A stretch of 11,710 bases of DNA, from NCBI GenBank assembly GCA_015494165.1, contig WGBS01000211.1, forward strand, positions 1 to 11,710, given 5' to 3'. The notes below the pieces were generated by a model. The model did not search any database, was not told the origin of the DNA, and worked only from the letters and a program-made list of their open reading frames with translations. A program made the position numbers and the translations under genes. Source of the DNA: Gammaproteobacteria bacterium. GTDB taxonomy: Bacteria > Pseudomonadota > Gammaproteobacteria > S144-34. Shown in pieces: positions 1 to 6,994 of the stretch. The number at the start of each line of letters is the position of its first letter. The stretch's first letter is position 1.

Positions 1-54
1 TCTCCCGCCTCTCCGCCGGAGGCGGTCGCGGCTGGAAGCTGCTTGTATGGTGGA

Positions 55-120
55 CGGGGGACGGGCTACCGGAGACGGGTGACCGTACACCGTAGCCTGC
101 AACCCGTGGCCCGTCTCCCG
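55..120. repeat. ACGGG-rich imperfect inverted repeat in the intergenic region
   Basis: The arms 55-69 (CGGGGGACGGGCTAC) and 106-120 match as inverted copies at 13 of 15 positions, with 36 bases between them. The left side is built from repeated GACGGG units (at 53-58, 60-65 and 73-79). This resembles short intergenic ACGGG-type repeat elements that I recall from high-GC proteobacteria, but I cannot confirm a family from one copy. It lies downstream of the operon end. Confidence 0.4.
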
Positions 121-139
121 AATCTCGCCTCCCGCCCCT

Positions 140-157
140 GCGCCGCAGGCGCCGCAG
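140..157. repeat. Two tandem 9-base units
   Basis: GCGCCGCAG occurs twice back to back (140-148 and 149-157) in the non-coding region. It is too short to assign to an element and could be chance in such GC-rich DNA. Confidence 0.3.
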
Positions 158-186
158 ACGGCCCCGGGCACGCTACCGCCGGGCCG

Positions 187-228
187 GGCGGCCCTTCCGG
201 GGCCGCCGGTCTTATGCTCTTTTCCTTT
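187..228. terminator. Possible terminator hairpin between the Tad operon and the left-hand neighbour
   Basis: GGCGGCCC at 187-194 pairs with GGGCCGCC at 200-207 around a TTCCG loop, a strong 8-bp GC stem. On the plus strand it is followed by a T-rich stretch to 228 (TCTTATGCTCTTTTCCTTT), so it fits best as a terminator for a plus-strand transcript arriving from the left. On the minus strand it lies about 68 bases past the phosphatase stop but lacks a following U-run, so it could only weakly end the operon. Its role is inferred. Confidence 0.35.
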
Positions 229-274
229 CACGCCCAGCTCCTTGCCGAGCCTTCTTCAATCCATTTCTTCCGCC

Positions 275-1000
275 TCAGGGGCGCCAGGCGATGAGCACGG
301 TGCAGTCGTCGCGCGCCCCCGCCGCCTGCGCCGAGCGCACCAGCGCCTCGGGAACCGAGGCCGGATTCCGGCGCCGCGCCGCCTCGACCAGGCGGTTCGC
401 GATCGCGGCCTCGCTCAGCCGGTCCACCACGCCGTCCGTGGCGAGCAGGAGCCAGTCGCCGGGACGCCAGCGGCGCTCGACGATGCGGGGCACGACGGGC
501 CGGTCGTCGACACCGATGGCCTGCAGCAGGCCGGCTTCGGCGCGGTGGAGGCGGTCACGGACGACCGTGGCCGTGGCGAGGTCGCCGGGATCCGCGCCGC
601 AGACGCGTTCAAGCACCGTCTCGCGCCACAGCCAGGCGGCACCGTCGCCGACGTGCGCGAAGGTGACCCAGCCGCGCACGACCCACGCCGCGAGCAGCGT
701 GGCGGCCGCGCTCCCGCCCCGCTCCTCGGCGAGGGTGCGCACCCGGCGGTGCGCCTCCTGCACGCCGGCGATGAGCCGCGCCTTGTCCCAGGCCGTGTCG
801 CCCGGCGGCGGGGCAGCGCCGCCGAGGAGGCCCGCGCGCAGGCCGGCCAGCGCGGTGCGGGCGGCCTCGGCGGCGTGCACCGTGCGGCCGACCCCGTCCG
901 CGACGGCGAACAGGCCGAGGTCCACCTCACCCAGCACGGCGTCCTCGTTGCGTCGGTCCTCCCTCCCTGGGCTGGTGAACGCGGCATAGCGCAGCCTCAT
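275..1000 (-). CDS. PP2C-type Ser/Thr protein phosphatase
   Basis: A 241-residue soluble PP2C (PPM) phosphatase, the size of the bacterial Stp1/PppA type. ATG 1000 is chosen because it overlaps the lipoprotein stop and starts the first conserved strand; a longer open frame upstream is antisense-like. The motifs run in order: RRNED (Asn18-Glu19-Asp20), FAVADGVG (Asp35), GSAAATLLAAWV, FAHVGDGAAWL (Asp119), LLQAIG, GDWLLLATDGVVD (Asp189) and ARDDCTVLI (Asp231-Asp232). The metal-binding aspartates are kept, so it should be active. Two small deviations are DGVGR for the usual DGMGG and VGDG for VGDS. It would dephosphorylate phosphothreonine or phosphoserine proteins in the cytoplasm. With two FHA proteins in the same operon, it is the obvious off-switch for their ligands. 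No partner kinase is visible in the window. Confidence 0.93.
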   Translation of the reverse strand: MRLRYAAFTSPGREDRRNEDAVLGEVDLGLFAVADGVGRTVHAAEAARTALAGLRAGLLGGAAPPPGDTAWDKARLIAGVQEAHRRVRTLAEERGGSAAATLLAAWVVRGWVTFAHVGDGAAWLWRETVLERVCGADPGDLATATVVRDRLHRAEAGLLQAIGVDDRPVVPRIVERRWRPGDWLLLATDGVVDRLSEAAIANRLVEAARRRNPASVPEALVRSAQAAGARDDCTVLIAWRP

Positions 1001-1650
1001 GGCTCCGGCACGGAAAGACGCGCTCCTGTGGCCTCGCCCCCTCCAGAGGGAGGGACGCCCTCCCGGCGCCTGGGATTCCCCTCGCCCGCGAGCGCCGCGG
1101 CCAGCGCACGCACGGGGTCCGCGTCGGGTGCCCCGCTTCCCGCGGGCGCCGCTTCGGCGAAGCGGCGCAAGGCGGCGAGGAGCGCGAGCACGCGCGCCTC
1201 GTCCGCCGCAGCGCCTTGCGGGCCACTCCCCTCGCCCCGCAGCGCGAGATAGAGGCGGAGCTGCTCCTCGGCCTGCGCGAGGTGGGTCATGGCGAGGTTG
1301 TAGCGCGCGCGGGCGTCGCGGGGCGCCCGCGCGAGCAGCGCGCGGAAGTGCCCGCGCGCCTCGTCGTGGCGGCCCTGGCGGAAGGCGATGTTCCCGAGCC
1401 GCAGGCGCGCGGTGGCGTCGTCCGGTGCGATCTCCAGCACCGAGGCGTAAGCCCGCTGCGCCCGCTCCCACTCGCGGGCGCGGTATGCGGCATCCGCCTC
1501 CAGCCGCAGCTCGACGATCCGTGCCGCCGGGGGTGCGCTTGCGGCCCGGCGCTCGGGCATCGTCGCCGTGCAGCCCGCGGCGAGAAGCGCGAGGGCGACG
1601 CCGGCGGCTTGCGCCAGACGGCACCATCGGGAGGCCATGGCAACGCGCAC
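997..1650 (-). CDS. TadD-like TPR lipoprotein
   Basis: A 217-residue lipoprotein. The signal peptide ends with a textbook lipobox, LLAAGC, with lipidated Cys27. TPR repeats follow: about 46-78 (YRAREWERAQRAYASVLEIA), 79-112 (LRLGNIAFRQGRHDEARGHF) and a third from 113 (ARYNLAMTHLAQAEEQLRLY). The last 50 residues are Gly/Pro-rich and look disordered. The order in the operon and the lipobox-plus-TPR layout match TadD, an outer-membrane pilotin-like lipoprotein of Tad systems that helps secretin localisation. The start is uncertain: GTG 1650 has an AGGA about 8 bases upstream and lies 2 bases from the previous stop; ATG 1638 is 4 codons further in and keeps the full signal peptide. Its stop overlaps the ATG of the phosphatase gene (ATGA). 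Confidence 0.85.
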   Translation of the reverse strand: MRVAMASRWCRLAQAAGVALALLAAGCTATMPERRAASAPPAARIVELRLEADAAYRAREWERAQRAYASVLEIAPDDATARLRLGNIAFRQGRHDEARGHFRALLARAPRDARARYNLAMTHLAQAEEQLRLYLALRGEGSGPQGAAADEARVLALLAALRRFAEAAPAGSGAPDADPVRALAAALAGEGNPRRREGVPPSGGGEATGARLSVPEP

Positions 1651-1652
1651 CC

Positions 1653-3140
1653 TTATTTCCTCAGCGCCTCCAGCCGGGCGTGCCAGGCAAGGCGCGCCTC
1701 GGCCTTGATCCGGTAGGGCTCGTCCGGAGGTGCCATGGCGATCAGGCGGCGCCAGCGCTCGCGCGCGCGCTCGAGGTCGACCGTCTCAAGCCGGTAGCCC
1801 TCGCGGTAGAGGCGCCGGGCCTCGGCGCGCAGCCGCGCCAGCGCCCGCGCGCCCGCGCCCTCGGGGTCGAGCGCGGCGGCGCGGCGCCACAGGCGCCAGG
1901 CCTCCGCCATCTGCCCTTCGCGCTGTGCGGCTTCGGCACGTTCATGGAAATGCGCCGCCAGCCGCCGGCGCACCGCTGCGGCCCGCGCGCTCGCGGCCCC
2001 GCCGAAGCGCCTGCGCTCGCCCTCGACCATGCGCAGCCATAGGCGGGCGGCGGTCTCGACATCGCCGCGGGCGAAGGCGGCCTCCCCCTGCTCGTAGAGG
2101 GCCCCGAGCGCGACCAGGTCGGCGTGCGCGGCGCGCGCCCGCGCGCCGAGGAGGCCGGGCCGCCCGCGGAGCGCGACGAGGGCGGCCAGGGCCTCCCTCT
2201 CCTCCCCGGTGCGGTAGCGCGCGAGGGCGGCGGCCACGGGGTCCCCACGCCGTGCGGACGGCCGGGGCGCGGCCTCCGGGACGGCCGTGCGAGCACGCGC
2301 GCGGGCCTGTGGCGGGCGCTGGGCCTTCCTCTGCACGGGCGGCCGCTCCGGCCTCCGCGGCCCGGCATCGGCGGCCTTGGCCCCGGGGCCCGGACGGCCA
2401 GCGGCCTTGGCGGCCTCCCCCTGCGGGCGTGCGTTGCCGGAGCCGGCCTCCGTTGTCAGGCCCGCGGCATCGTGCACTGCGGGCACCGGGGCTGCCGCGG
2501 GCACTGAAGACGACGCCTCTGGTGCCGCGGCCGCGGCGGGAGGTGTGGACGTGCCGGTGCGCGCATGGAGCCAGGCCGCGACCGCCCCAGCGACCGCCAC
2601 GGCGAGGAGCGCGGCTGACGTCGCCAGCGCCCTGGCCCGTCCGGGCCCGCCTCTGCGGGCGGGGCCTGCAGGCGATGCCGATGCCGCCGGGGCGCCCTCC
2701 TCCGCGAGGCGGCAGCGGAAGCGCACGGAGGCCTCGCCGAGGGCGATCACGTCGCCGTCGGCCAGCAGCGTGCGCGGCACGCGCTGGCCGTTGACGCGCA
2801 GGCCGTTGAGGCTGCCGAGGTCCTCGACGGCGAAGCCGCCCGCCACGCGCACGATGCGCGCATGGCGCCGCGAGACGCTGCGGTCGTCCTCGCGCCAGTC
2901 GCACTCGCGCGCACGACCGAGCACGAAGGGGCCGGGCCCCTCCAGCGGCAGGCGACGCCCGTCGTCGCTCTCGAGCCAAGCGGCGAGCGCCGGCGCCTCG
3001 TCCGGCGCCAGCAGGCGCGTGGCCTCGCCCTCGGCAGGCAGCTCCGGCGGCGCGGCGCCGAGGGCGATATCGCGCGCGCCGAGCGCAGGCGTGCGCGCGC
3101 CATCGGTCCCGACGAGGGCGTCGTGCGCGCGCGCGGCCAT
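1653..3140 (-). CDS. FHA domain-transmembrane-TPR-like protein of the Tad operon
   Basis: A 495-residue modular protein. Residues about 60-145 are an FHA domain with all key positions: LGR (Arg76), VSRRHARI (Ser90, Arg91, His93) and DLGSLNGLRVNG (Asn112, Gly113). A basic RRGGPGRARA precedes one membrane helix at about 171-192 (LATSAALLAVAVAGAVAAWL). By the positive-inside rule this puts FHA in the cytoplasm and the rest in the periplasm. A Pro/Ala/Arg-rich linker of over 100 residues follows, then a helical TPR-like region from about 335 to the end (ALYEQGEAAFARGDVETAAR; MAEAWRLWRRAAALDPEGA). ATG 3140 is preferred over GTG 3143 on ribosome-site spacing. I infer a phospho-signal relay or scaffold between the cytoplasmic ATPase and periplasmic parts. 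No exact named family is recognised. Confidence 0.85.
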   Translation of the reverse strand: MAARAHDALVGTDGARTPALGARDIALGAAPPELPAEGEATRLLAPDEAPALAAWLESDDGRRLPLEGPGPFVLGRARECDWREDDRSVSRRHARIVRVAGGFAVEDLGSLNGLRVNGQRVPRTLLADGDVIALGEASVRFRCRLAEEGAPAASASPAGPARRGGPGRARALATSAALLAVAVAGAVAAWLHARTGTSTPPAAAAAPEASSSVPAAAPVPAVHDAAGLTTEAGSGNARPQGEAAKAAGRPGPGAKAADAGPRRPERPPVQRKAQRPPQARARARTAVPEAAPRPSARRGDPVAAALARYRTGEEREALAALVALRGRPGLLGARARAAHADLVALGALYEQGEAAFARGDVETAARLWLRMVEGERRRFGGAASARAAAVRRRLAAHFHERAEAAQREGQMAEAWRLWRRAAALDPEGAGARALARLRAEARRLYREGYRLETVDLERARERWRRLIAMAPPDEPYRIKAEARLAWHARLEALRK

Positions 3141-3583
3141 CACAGCGCCTCCTCGCGGGCGCGCCGCTCGTCCTCGGCGCGCATCCAGCGCTCCAGCGCC
3201 CGGCCGAGCCGCGGGTCCGGCGGCTCCACCAGGGCCAGGCGCTCGCCCACGCGCAGGCCGGCCCGGCCGGCGCCGCCCGCGGCGAGCTCGAGGACGGCGG
3301 CGGTGCTGCCCCGGCCGCGCACGATGCGAAACGGCGGCACCGCGCGGTGCACGGCGCGCACGCGCAGGTGCCGGTCGAGCATCACGACGTCGATGGCGTA
3401 GCGCATGCCGAAGGTGTGGACGCCGCGGCAGGGCCTGAGCAGCAGCCCCTCGCCCTCGCGCAGCGGCGCGCGCAGGAGCAGGCCCACGGCGCGCGAGAGG
3501 AAGCCCTCGGCCAGGAGCACGCGCGGCAGGCGCACCACGCCGCGCTCGTCCACCAGCTGCATCGCGCGGCTGGCCATGATCAT
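3140..3583 (-). CDS. DUF192 family protein in the Tad operon
   Basis: A 147-residue DUF192 (PF02643) protein. The family hallmark is clear: GVHTFGMRYAIDVVMLDRHL, preceded by GFLSRAVGLLLRAPLREGEG and followed by VPPFRIVRGRGSTAAVLELAAG and GLRVGERL. Many family members carry a signal peptide or lipobox; here I see neither, so this one is probably cytoplasmic. The biochemical function of the family is not established. Two starts are possible: ATG 3583, which overlaps the tadC stop (TGATG), and ATG 3577. The GGAGGAGG at 3587-3594 serves either, with 6 bases from GGAGG to the first and 9 bases from AGGAGG to the second. The C-terminus is charged and helical (RALERWMRAEDERRAREEAL). From memory, DUF192 genes recur beside tadC in other genomes, which argues for a real link to the pilus machine. 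Confidence 0.9.
   Translation of the reverse strand: MIMASRAMQLVDERGVVRLPRVLLAEGFLSRAVGLLLRAPLREGEGLLLRPCRGVHTFGMRYAIDVVMLDRHLRVRAVHRAVPPFRIVRGRGSTAAVLELAAGGAGRAGLRVGERLALVEPPDPRLGRALERWMRAEDERRAREEAL
3148..3153 (-). promoter_or_regulatory. Ribosome binding site deciding the start of the FHA-TPR gene
   Basis: AGGAGG on the minus strand, inside the end of the DUF192 gene. It is 7 bases from ATG 3140 but only 4 bases from the in-frame GTG at 3143, so it favours the ATG. The start overlaps the DUF192 stop (TGATG). Confidence 0.6.
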
Positions 3584-4512
3584 CACCCTCCTCCCAGGAG
3601 GCCGGCGAGCAGGCCGCTGCGCGCGAGCGCCCGCACCGCCGGCAGCATCAGGATCACGAAGGTCACGGGCATGAAGAGCCCGACGAGCGGCGCCAGCATC
3701 TTCACCGGCGCGCGCGCGGCGAGCTTCTCGGCGCGCAGGAAGCGCTCCGCGCGCTGCTGCTCGGCCTGCGCCTGCAGCGCCTTGGCCATCTCGCCGCCCG
3801 TCTCCTCGGCCTGCAGCACCGCGCCGACGAAGCCGCGCACGCCATCGACGTCCACGCGGCGCGCGAGCCGCTGCAGCGACTCGCGCAGCGTCATGCCCGC
3901 GCGCAGCTCGCGTAGCACGCGCCGCATCTCCTCGCGCACGGGCCCGTCCGGCAGGTGACGGACGGCGCGCGCGACGGCGCTCTGGAGGCTGAGGCCGGCG
4001 CGCATCGCGAGCGCCAGCAGGTCGAGGAAGAAGGGGAAGTCCTTGCCGATGCGCGCGCGGCGGCCCTGGATGGCGTCGCGCAGCCAGATGTCGGGGTAGA
4101 AGTGGCCGAGCGGCACCGCGAGGTAGGCGAGCTTGGCCGCAAGCGCCCCGGAGGCGAGGTCCACGGTGACCGCGAGCAGCGCCGCGACCGCCGCCGTCAC
4201 GCGCCGCAGGGCGACGAGCTCCTCCGGGCGGAGCGCATAGCCCAGCCCCGCCGCCTGGATGCGCTCGCCCACGGCTTCGAGGCGATAGCGGTCGCCGCGC
4301 GCCGCGACCGCCGGCGCGATGCCGCGCACGAGGGGGGCGAAGAGCCGGAACAGCCACGGCGGGCGCTCGCGCCAGGCCTCGGCCTCGGGGTCCGCGCGCC
4401 GCGGCCGCGGCAGCAGCCGCGGCAGGGCCAGCGCCACACAGCCGGCCGCGGCGCCCGCCAGCAGCATCACGGGCAGCGGCGTGGAGACGAGAAGCGCGAG
4501 CGGCTCAGACAT
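3583..4512 (-). CDS. tadC: TadC, inner-membrane platform protein
   Basis: A 309-residue TadC-type T2SSF protein, the second platform subunit. It has an N-terminal membrane helix (about 10-33), a hydrophobic pair near 105-140 and a final helix near 273-295 (MLAPLVGLFMPVTFVILMLP). The domain is marked by DFPFFLDLLALAMRAGLSLQ, then ELRAGMTLRESLQRLARRVD, and AVLQAEETGGEMAKALQAQA, the very conserved ETGG segment of this family. The start at 4512 overlaps the tadB stop by 8 bases, and a GGAGG lies about 13 bases upstream inside tadB, so translation is probably coupled. The stop TGA shares its last base with the ATG of the next gene (TGATG). Length and order after tadB are normal for the family. Confidence 0.95.
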   Translation of the reverse strand: MSEPLALLVSTPLPVMLLAGAAAGCVALALPRLLPRPRRADPEAEAWRERPPWLFRLFAPLVRGIAPAVAARGDRYRLEAVGERIQAAGLGYALRPEELVALRRVTAAVAALLAVTVDLASGALAAKLAYLAVPLGHFYPDIWLRDAIQGRRARIGKDFPFFLDLLALAMRAGLSLQSAVARAVRHLPDGPVREEMRRVLRELRAGMTLRESLQRLARRVDVDGVRGFVGAVLQAEETGGEMAKALQAQAEQQRAERFLRAEKLAARAPVKMLAPLVGLFMPVTFVILMLPAVRALARSGLLAGLLGGG

Positions 4513-5356
4513 CGATGCGCACGATCCTCCGCAGCATGAGCGTGCCGGCGAAGTACATGAGGGCGAGCACCGCGAGCGCGACCAGCCCGGGCGTGGTTGT
4601 GTAGAGCACGGCGACGTCCTCGGGGCGCGTGAGGTGGAACCAGGCGGCGATGGCGAAGGGGAGCCCCGCCACGAGCCAGCCCTGCATGCGCCCCATGGCG
4701 GTGAGCGCGTCGATCTTGCCCTCGACGCGCGCGGTCTCGCGCAGCGTCTCGGCCAGGGCGTCGAGGGTGTCGGCGAGGTTGCCGCCGACCGCGCGCGCGA
4801 TCGCGACCGCGGCGTTCATGAGCTCAAGCTCACGCCGCCCCACGCGGCGCGCCATGTCGTCGAGCGCCTCCTCGAGGGGACGGCCCATGCGGTACTCGGC
4901 CAGCACCAGCGCGATCTCCTGGGAAAGCGGCGCCGGATGGCGCGCGGCGATCTGCTCGAGGCCGCGCAGCACGTTGCTGCCCCCGCGCAGGCTGCCGGCG
5001 AGCGCGCTGAGCGCGTCCGGGAGCTGGCGCACGATGCGCCGCGCACGCCGCTCGCGCAGGCGCGCCACCGCCACCCGCGGCGCGACGAGCACGGCGAGCG
5101 CCACGGCCAACGCCGCCACGGGTCCGGCGAGCCAGGCGGCGAGCCCCCCGAGGGCCAGCGCCGCCGTCGCCGTCAGCGCGAGCAGCACGCGCGCGTCCAC
5201 GTAGACGAAGGCCTCGCGCAGCCCGCCCACCACGTGCCGGCGGAAGGCGGCCGAGTAGAGGGCGCCGCCATGCAGCAGGAAGACGACCAGGGCGACGAAG
5301 GCCAGCGCCCCCGCGAGCGCCGCGGCCAGCCCCACCGGAAGCAGCCCGCCGCTCAT
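4505..5356 (-). CDS. tadB: TadB, inner-membrane platform protein
   Basis: A 283-residue TadB-type T2SSF (GspF family) protein. ATG 5356 overlaps the ATPase stop and has a purine-rich GGAGGAGGAGG just upstream within the end of cpaF; the much longer open frame upstream is a shadow of cpaF. An N-terminal hydrophobic helix (about 5-29) is followed by two more between about 55 and 95, then a basic RLRERRARR. The T2SSF domain starts at RQLPDALSALAGSLRGGSN and continues with PLSQEIALVLAEYRMGRPLE and VGGNLADTLDALAETLRE. Two final membrane helices end at LRRIVRIDV. TadB partners with TadC to form the inner-membrane assembly platform that the ATPase acts on. Its last 8 bases overlap the tadC start. 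Confidence 0.95.
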   Translation of the reverse strand: MSGGLLPVGLAAALAGALAFVALVVFLLHGGALYSAAFRRHVVGGLREAFVYVDARVLLALTATAALALGGLAAWLAGPVAALAVALAVLVAPRVAVARLRERRARRIVRQLPDALSALAGSLRGGSNVLRGLEQIAARHPAPLSQEIALVLAEYRMGRPLEEALDDMARRVGRRELELMNAAVAIARAVGGNLADTLDALAETLRETARVEGKIDALTAMGRMQGWLVAGLPFAIAAWFHLTRPEDVAVLYTTTPGLVALAVLALMYFAGTLMLRRIVRIDV

Positions 5357-6975
5357 GCGCCCTCCTCCTCCGGGGCGCGGAAGATGGACAGGTCCAGCTC
5401 GTGCCCGGCCGCGCGCGCCTCCTCGTAGAAGCGCGGCACGTGGCCGCAGGGGCGGAAGCGCCCCAGCACCTCGCCCCGGGGGCCGGTGCCGGTGCGCTCG
5501 AAGGCGAAGATGTCCTGCAGCAGGATCACGTCGCCCTCCATGCCGTCGACCTCGACGATGCGCGTGATGCGCCGGCGCCCGTCGCTGAAGCGGGTCTGGT
5601 GGATGAGGATGTCGATGGCGGAGGCGATCTGCTCGCGCACGGCGCGGTGCGGGATGTCGACGCCCGCCATCAGCACCATCACCTCGAGCCGGGAGAGAAA
5701 ATCGCGCGGCGAGTTGGCATGGCCCGTGGTGAGCGAGCCGTCGTGGCCGGTGTTCATGGCCTGGAGCATGTCGAGCGCCTCGCCGCCGCGGCACTCGCCG
5801 ACGACGATGCGGTCGGGGCGCATGCGCAGCGCGTTGCGCACCAGGTCGCGGATGGTCACCAGCCCCTTGCCCTCGGCGTTGGCCGGGCGCGCCTCGAGCG
5901 AGACCACGTGCGTCTGGTGCAGGCTGAGCTCGGCCGCGTCCTCGATGGTGATGATGCGCTCCTCCTCCGGAATGAAGTTCGAGAGCACGTTGAGCGTGGT
6001 CGTCTTGCCCGATCCCGTTCCGCCCGAGACGGCGATGTTGCGCCGCAGGCGCACGCACACCTCGAGGAAGCGCGCCATCGCCGGGCTTAGGGTGCCGTTG
6101 GCGATGAGGTCGTCGACCGTGAGCAGCGTGCGCGCGAAGCGGCGGATGGTGAGCACGGGCCCGCACAGCGAAAGCGGCGGGATGATGGCGTTGACGCGCG
6201 AGCCGTCCGGCAGGCGCGCGTCGACCATGGGCTGGGCCTCGTCGATGCGCCGGCCGAGCGGCGCGACGATGCGATCGATGATGGCGCGCAGCGCCTCCTC
6301 GCCGCTGAAGCGCAGCTCCGTGCGCTCGATGCGACCGCCGCGCTCGACGTAGATGGCGCCGGGGCCGTTGACCATGATCTCGGTGACGGAGGGGTCCTCC
6401 ATCAGCGGCTCGAGCGGGCCGAGGCCGATGGCCTCGGCCACGACCTCGGCGACGAGCCGCTCGCGCGCCGGCCCCTCGGCCAGGGCCGGGGCGAGCTCGG
6501 GCAGGAGCCGCTCGGCCGCCGCGCGCGCCTCGCGCCGCAGGGCGTCCTCGGGCAGCCGCTCGAGCACGGCGCGCCGGCGGAGATCAAGGTCCTCGACCAG
6601 GCGCGCGTGCAGGCTGCGCTTGAGGGCGTCCGGCGCGGCCTGGGCGCCGGCGCTCTCGGCCGCTGCGTCGCGCGGTCCGCCCGGCTCGCGCGGGCGCAGC
6701 AGCAGCCGCAGCGTTCCGGCGCGCAGCTCCGAGGGCGGGGAGAGGCGCTCCGGAGCCTCCAGCCGCCGCGCACCGACCCAGGTGCCGTTGGTGCTGCCGA
6801 GGTCCGTCACGGTGGCCGCGCCGGCCTCGACCACGATCTCGAGGTGGCGGCGCGAGACGTGGGGGTCGCTCACCACCAGATCGCAATCCGGCGACTTGCC
6901 GAGCACGTGACGGCCGGGCCCCAGGGCGTGCGTGACGCGGTTGCCCTCGCGGTCGACGACGTCAAGCGCCAGCAT
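5353..6975 (-). CDS. cpaF: CpaF/TadA secretion ATPase with an N-terminal FHA domain
   Basis: A 540-residue hexameric ATPase of the type II/IV secretion family that powers Flp pilus assembly from the cytoplasm. Residues 1-95 are an FHA domain: HVLGKSPDCDLVVSD, then VSRRHLE with Ser41, Arg42 and His44, then DLGSTNGTWV with Asn63. The phosphothreonine-binding residues are present, although Lys27 replaces the usual first Arg. A helical linker (about 110-180) leads into the CpaF core: GLGPLEPLMEDPSVTEIMVN (about 184-203), Walker A GGTGSGKT (318-325), Asp box TIEDAAEL (343-350), Walker B RIVVGECRGGE (389-399) and His box TTGHANS (416-422). All catalytic motifs are intact. A good ribosome site (GGAGG at 6981-6985) is 5 bases from the ATG, and the stop overlaps tadB (ATGA). 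The FHA fusion suggests regulation by a phosphorylated partner. Confidence 0.96.
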   Translation of the reverse strand: MLALDVVDREGNRVTHALGPGRHVLGKSPDCDLVVSDPHVSRRHLEIVVEAGAATVTDLGSTNGTWVGARRLEAPERLSPPSELRAGTLRLLLRPREPGGPRDAAAESAGAQAAPDALKRSLHARLVEDLDLRRRAVLERLPEDALRREARAAAERLLPELAPALAEGPARERLVAEVVAEAIGLGPLEPLMEDPSVTEIMVNGPGAIYVERGGRIERTELRFSGEEALRAIIDRIVAPLGRRIDEAQPMVDARLPDGSRVNAIIPPLSLCGPVLTIRRFARTLLTVDDLIANGTLSPAMARFLEVCVRLRRNIAVSGGTGSGKTTTLNVLSNFIPEEERIITIEDAAELSLHQTHVVSLEARPANAEGKGLVTIRDLVRNALRMRPDRIVVGECRGGEALDMLQAMNTGHDGSLTTGHANSPRDFLSRLEVMVLMAGVDIPHRAVREQIASAIDILIHQTRFSDGRRRITRIVEVDGMEGDVILLQDIFAFERTGTGPRGEVLGRFRPCGHVPRFYEEARAAGHELDLSIFRAPEEEGA

Positions 6976-6994
6976 CGCTCCCTCCCCTGCGCCG

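Noticed and set aside
5..25. Seven-base inverted repeat CCGCCTC/GAGGCGG at the left edge
   Set aside because: It could be a hairpin, but it is cut close to the edge, has no T-run and is easily produced by chance in GC-rich DNA.
242..1252. Plus-strand open frame of 336 codons opposite the phosphatase and lipoprotein
   Set aside because: The opposite strand encodes a PP2C with all motifs and a lipobox TPR protein. The plus-strand product has no recognisable domain.
1001..1627. Upstream extension of the PP2C open frame
   Set aside because: It would overlap the lipoprotein gene in another frame and is Arg/Pro/Gly-rich noise. ATG 1000, coupled to the lipoprotein stop, begins the conserved domain.
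4319..5428. Plus-strand open frame of 369 codons rich in His, Glu and Arg
   Set aside because: It is a mirror of tadB/tadC codon bias, without motifs or a plausible ribosome site in context.
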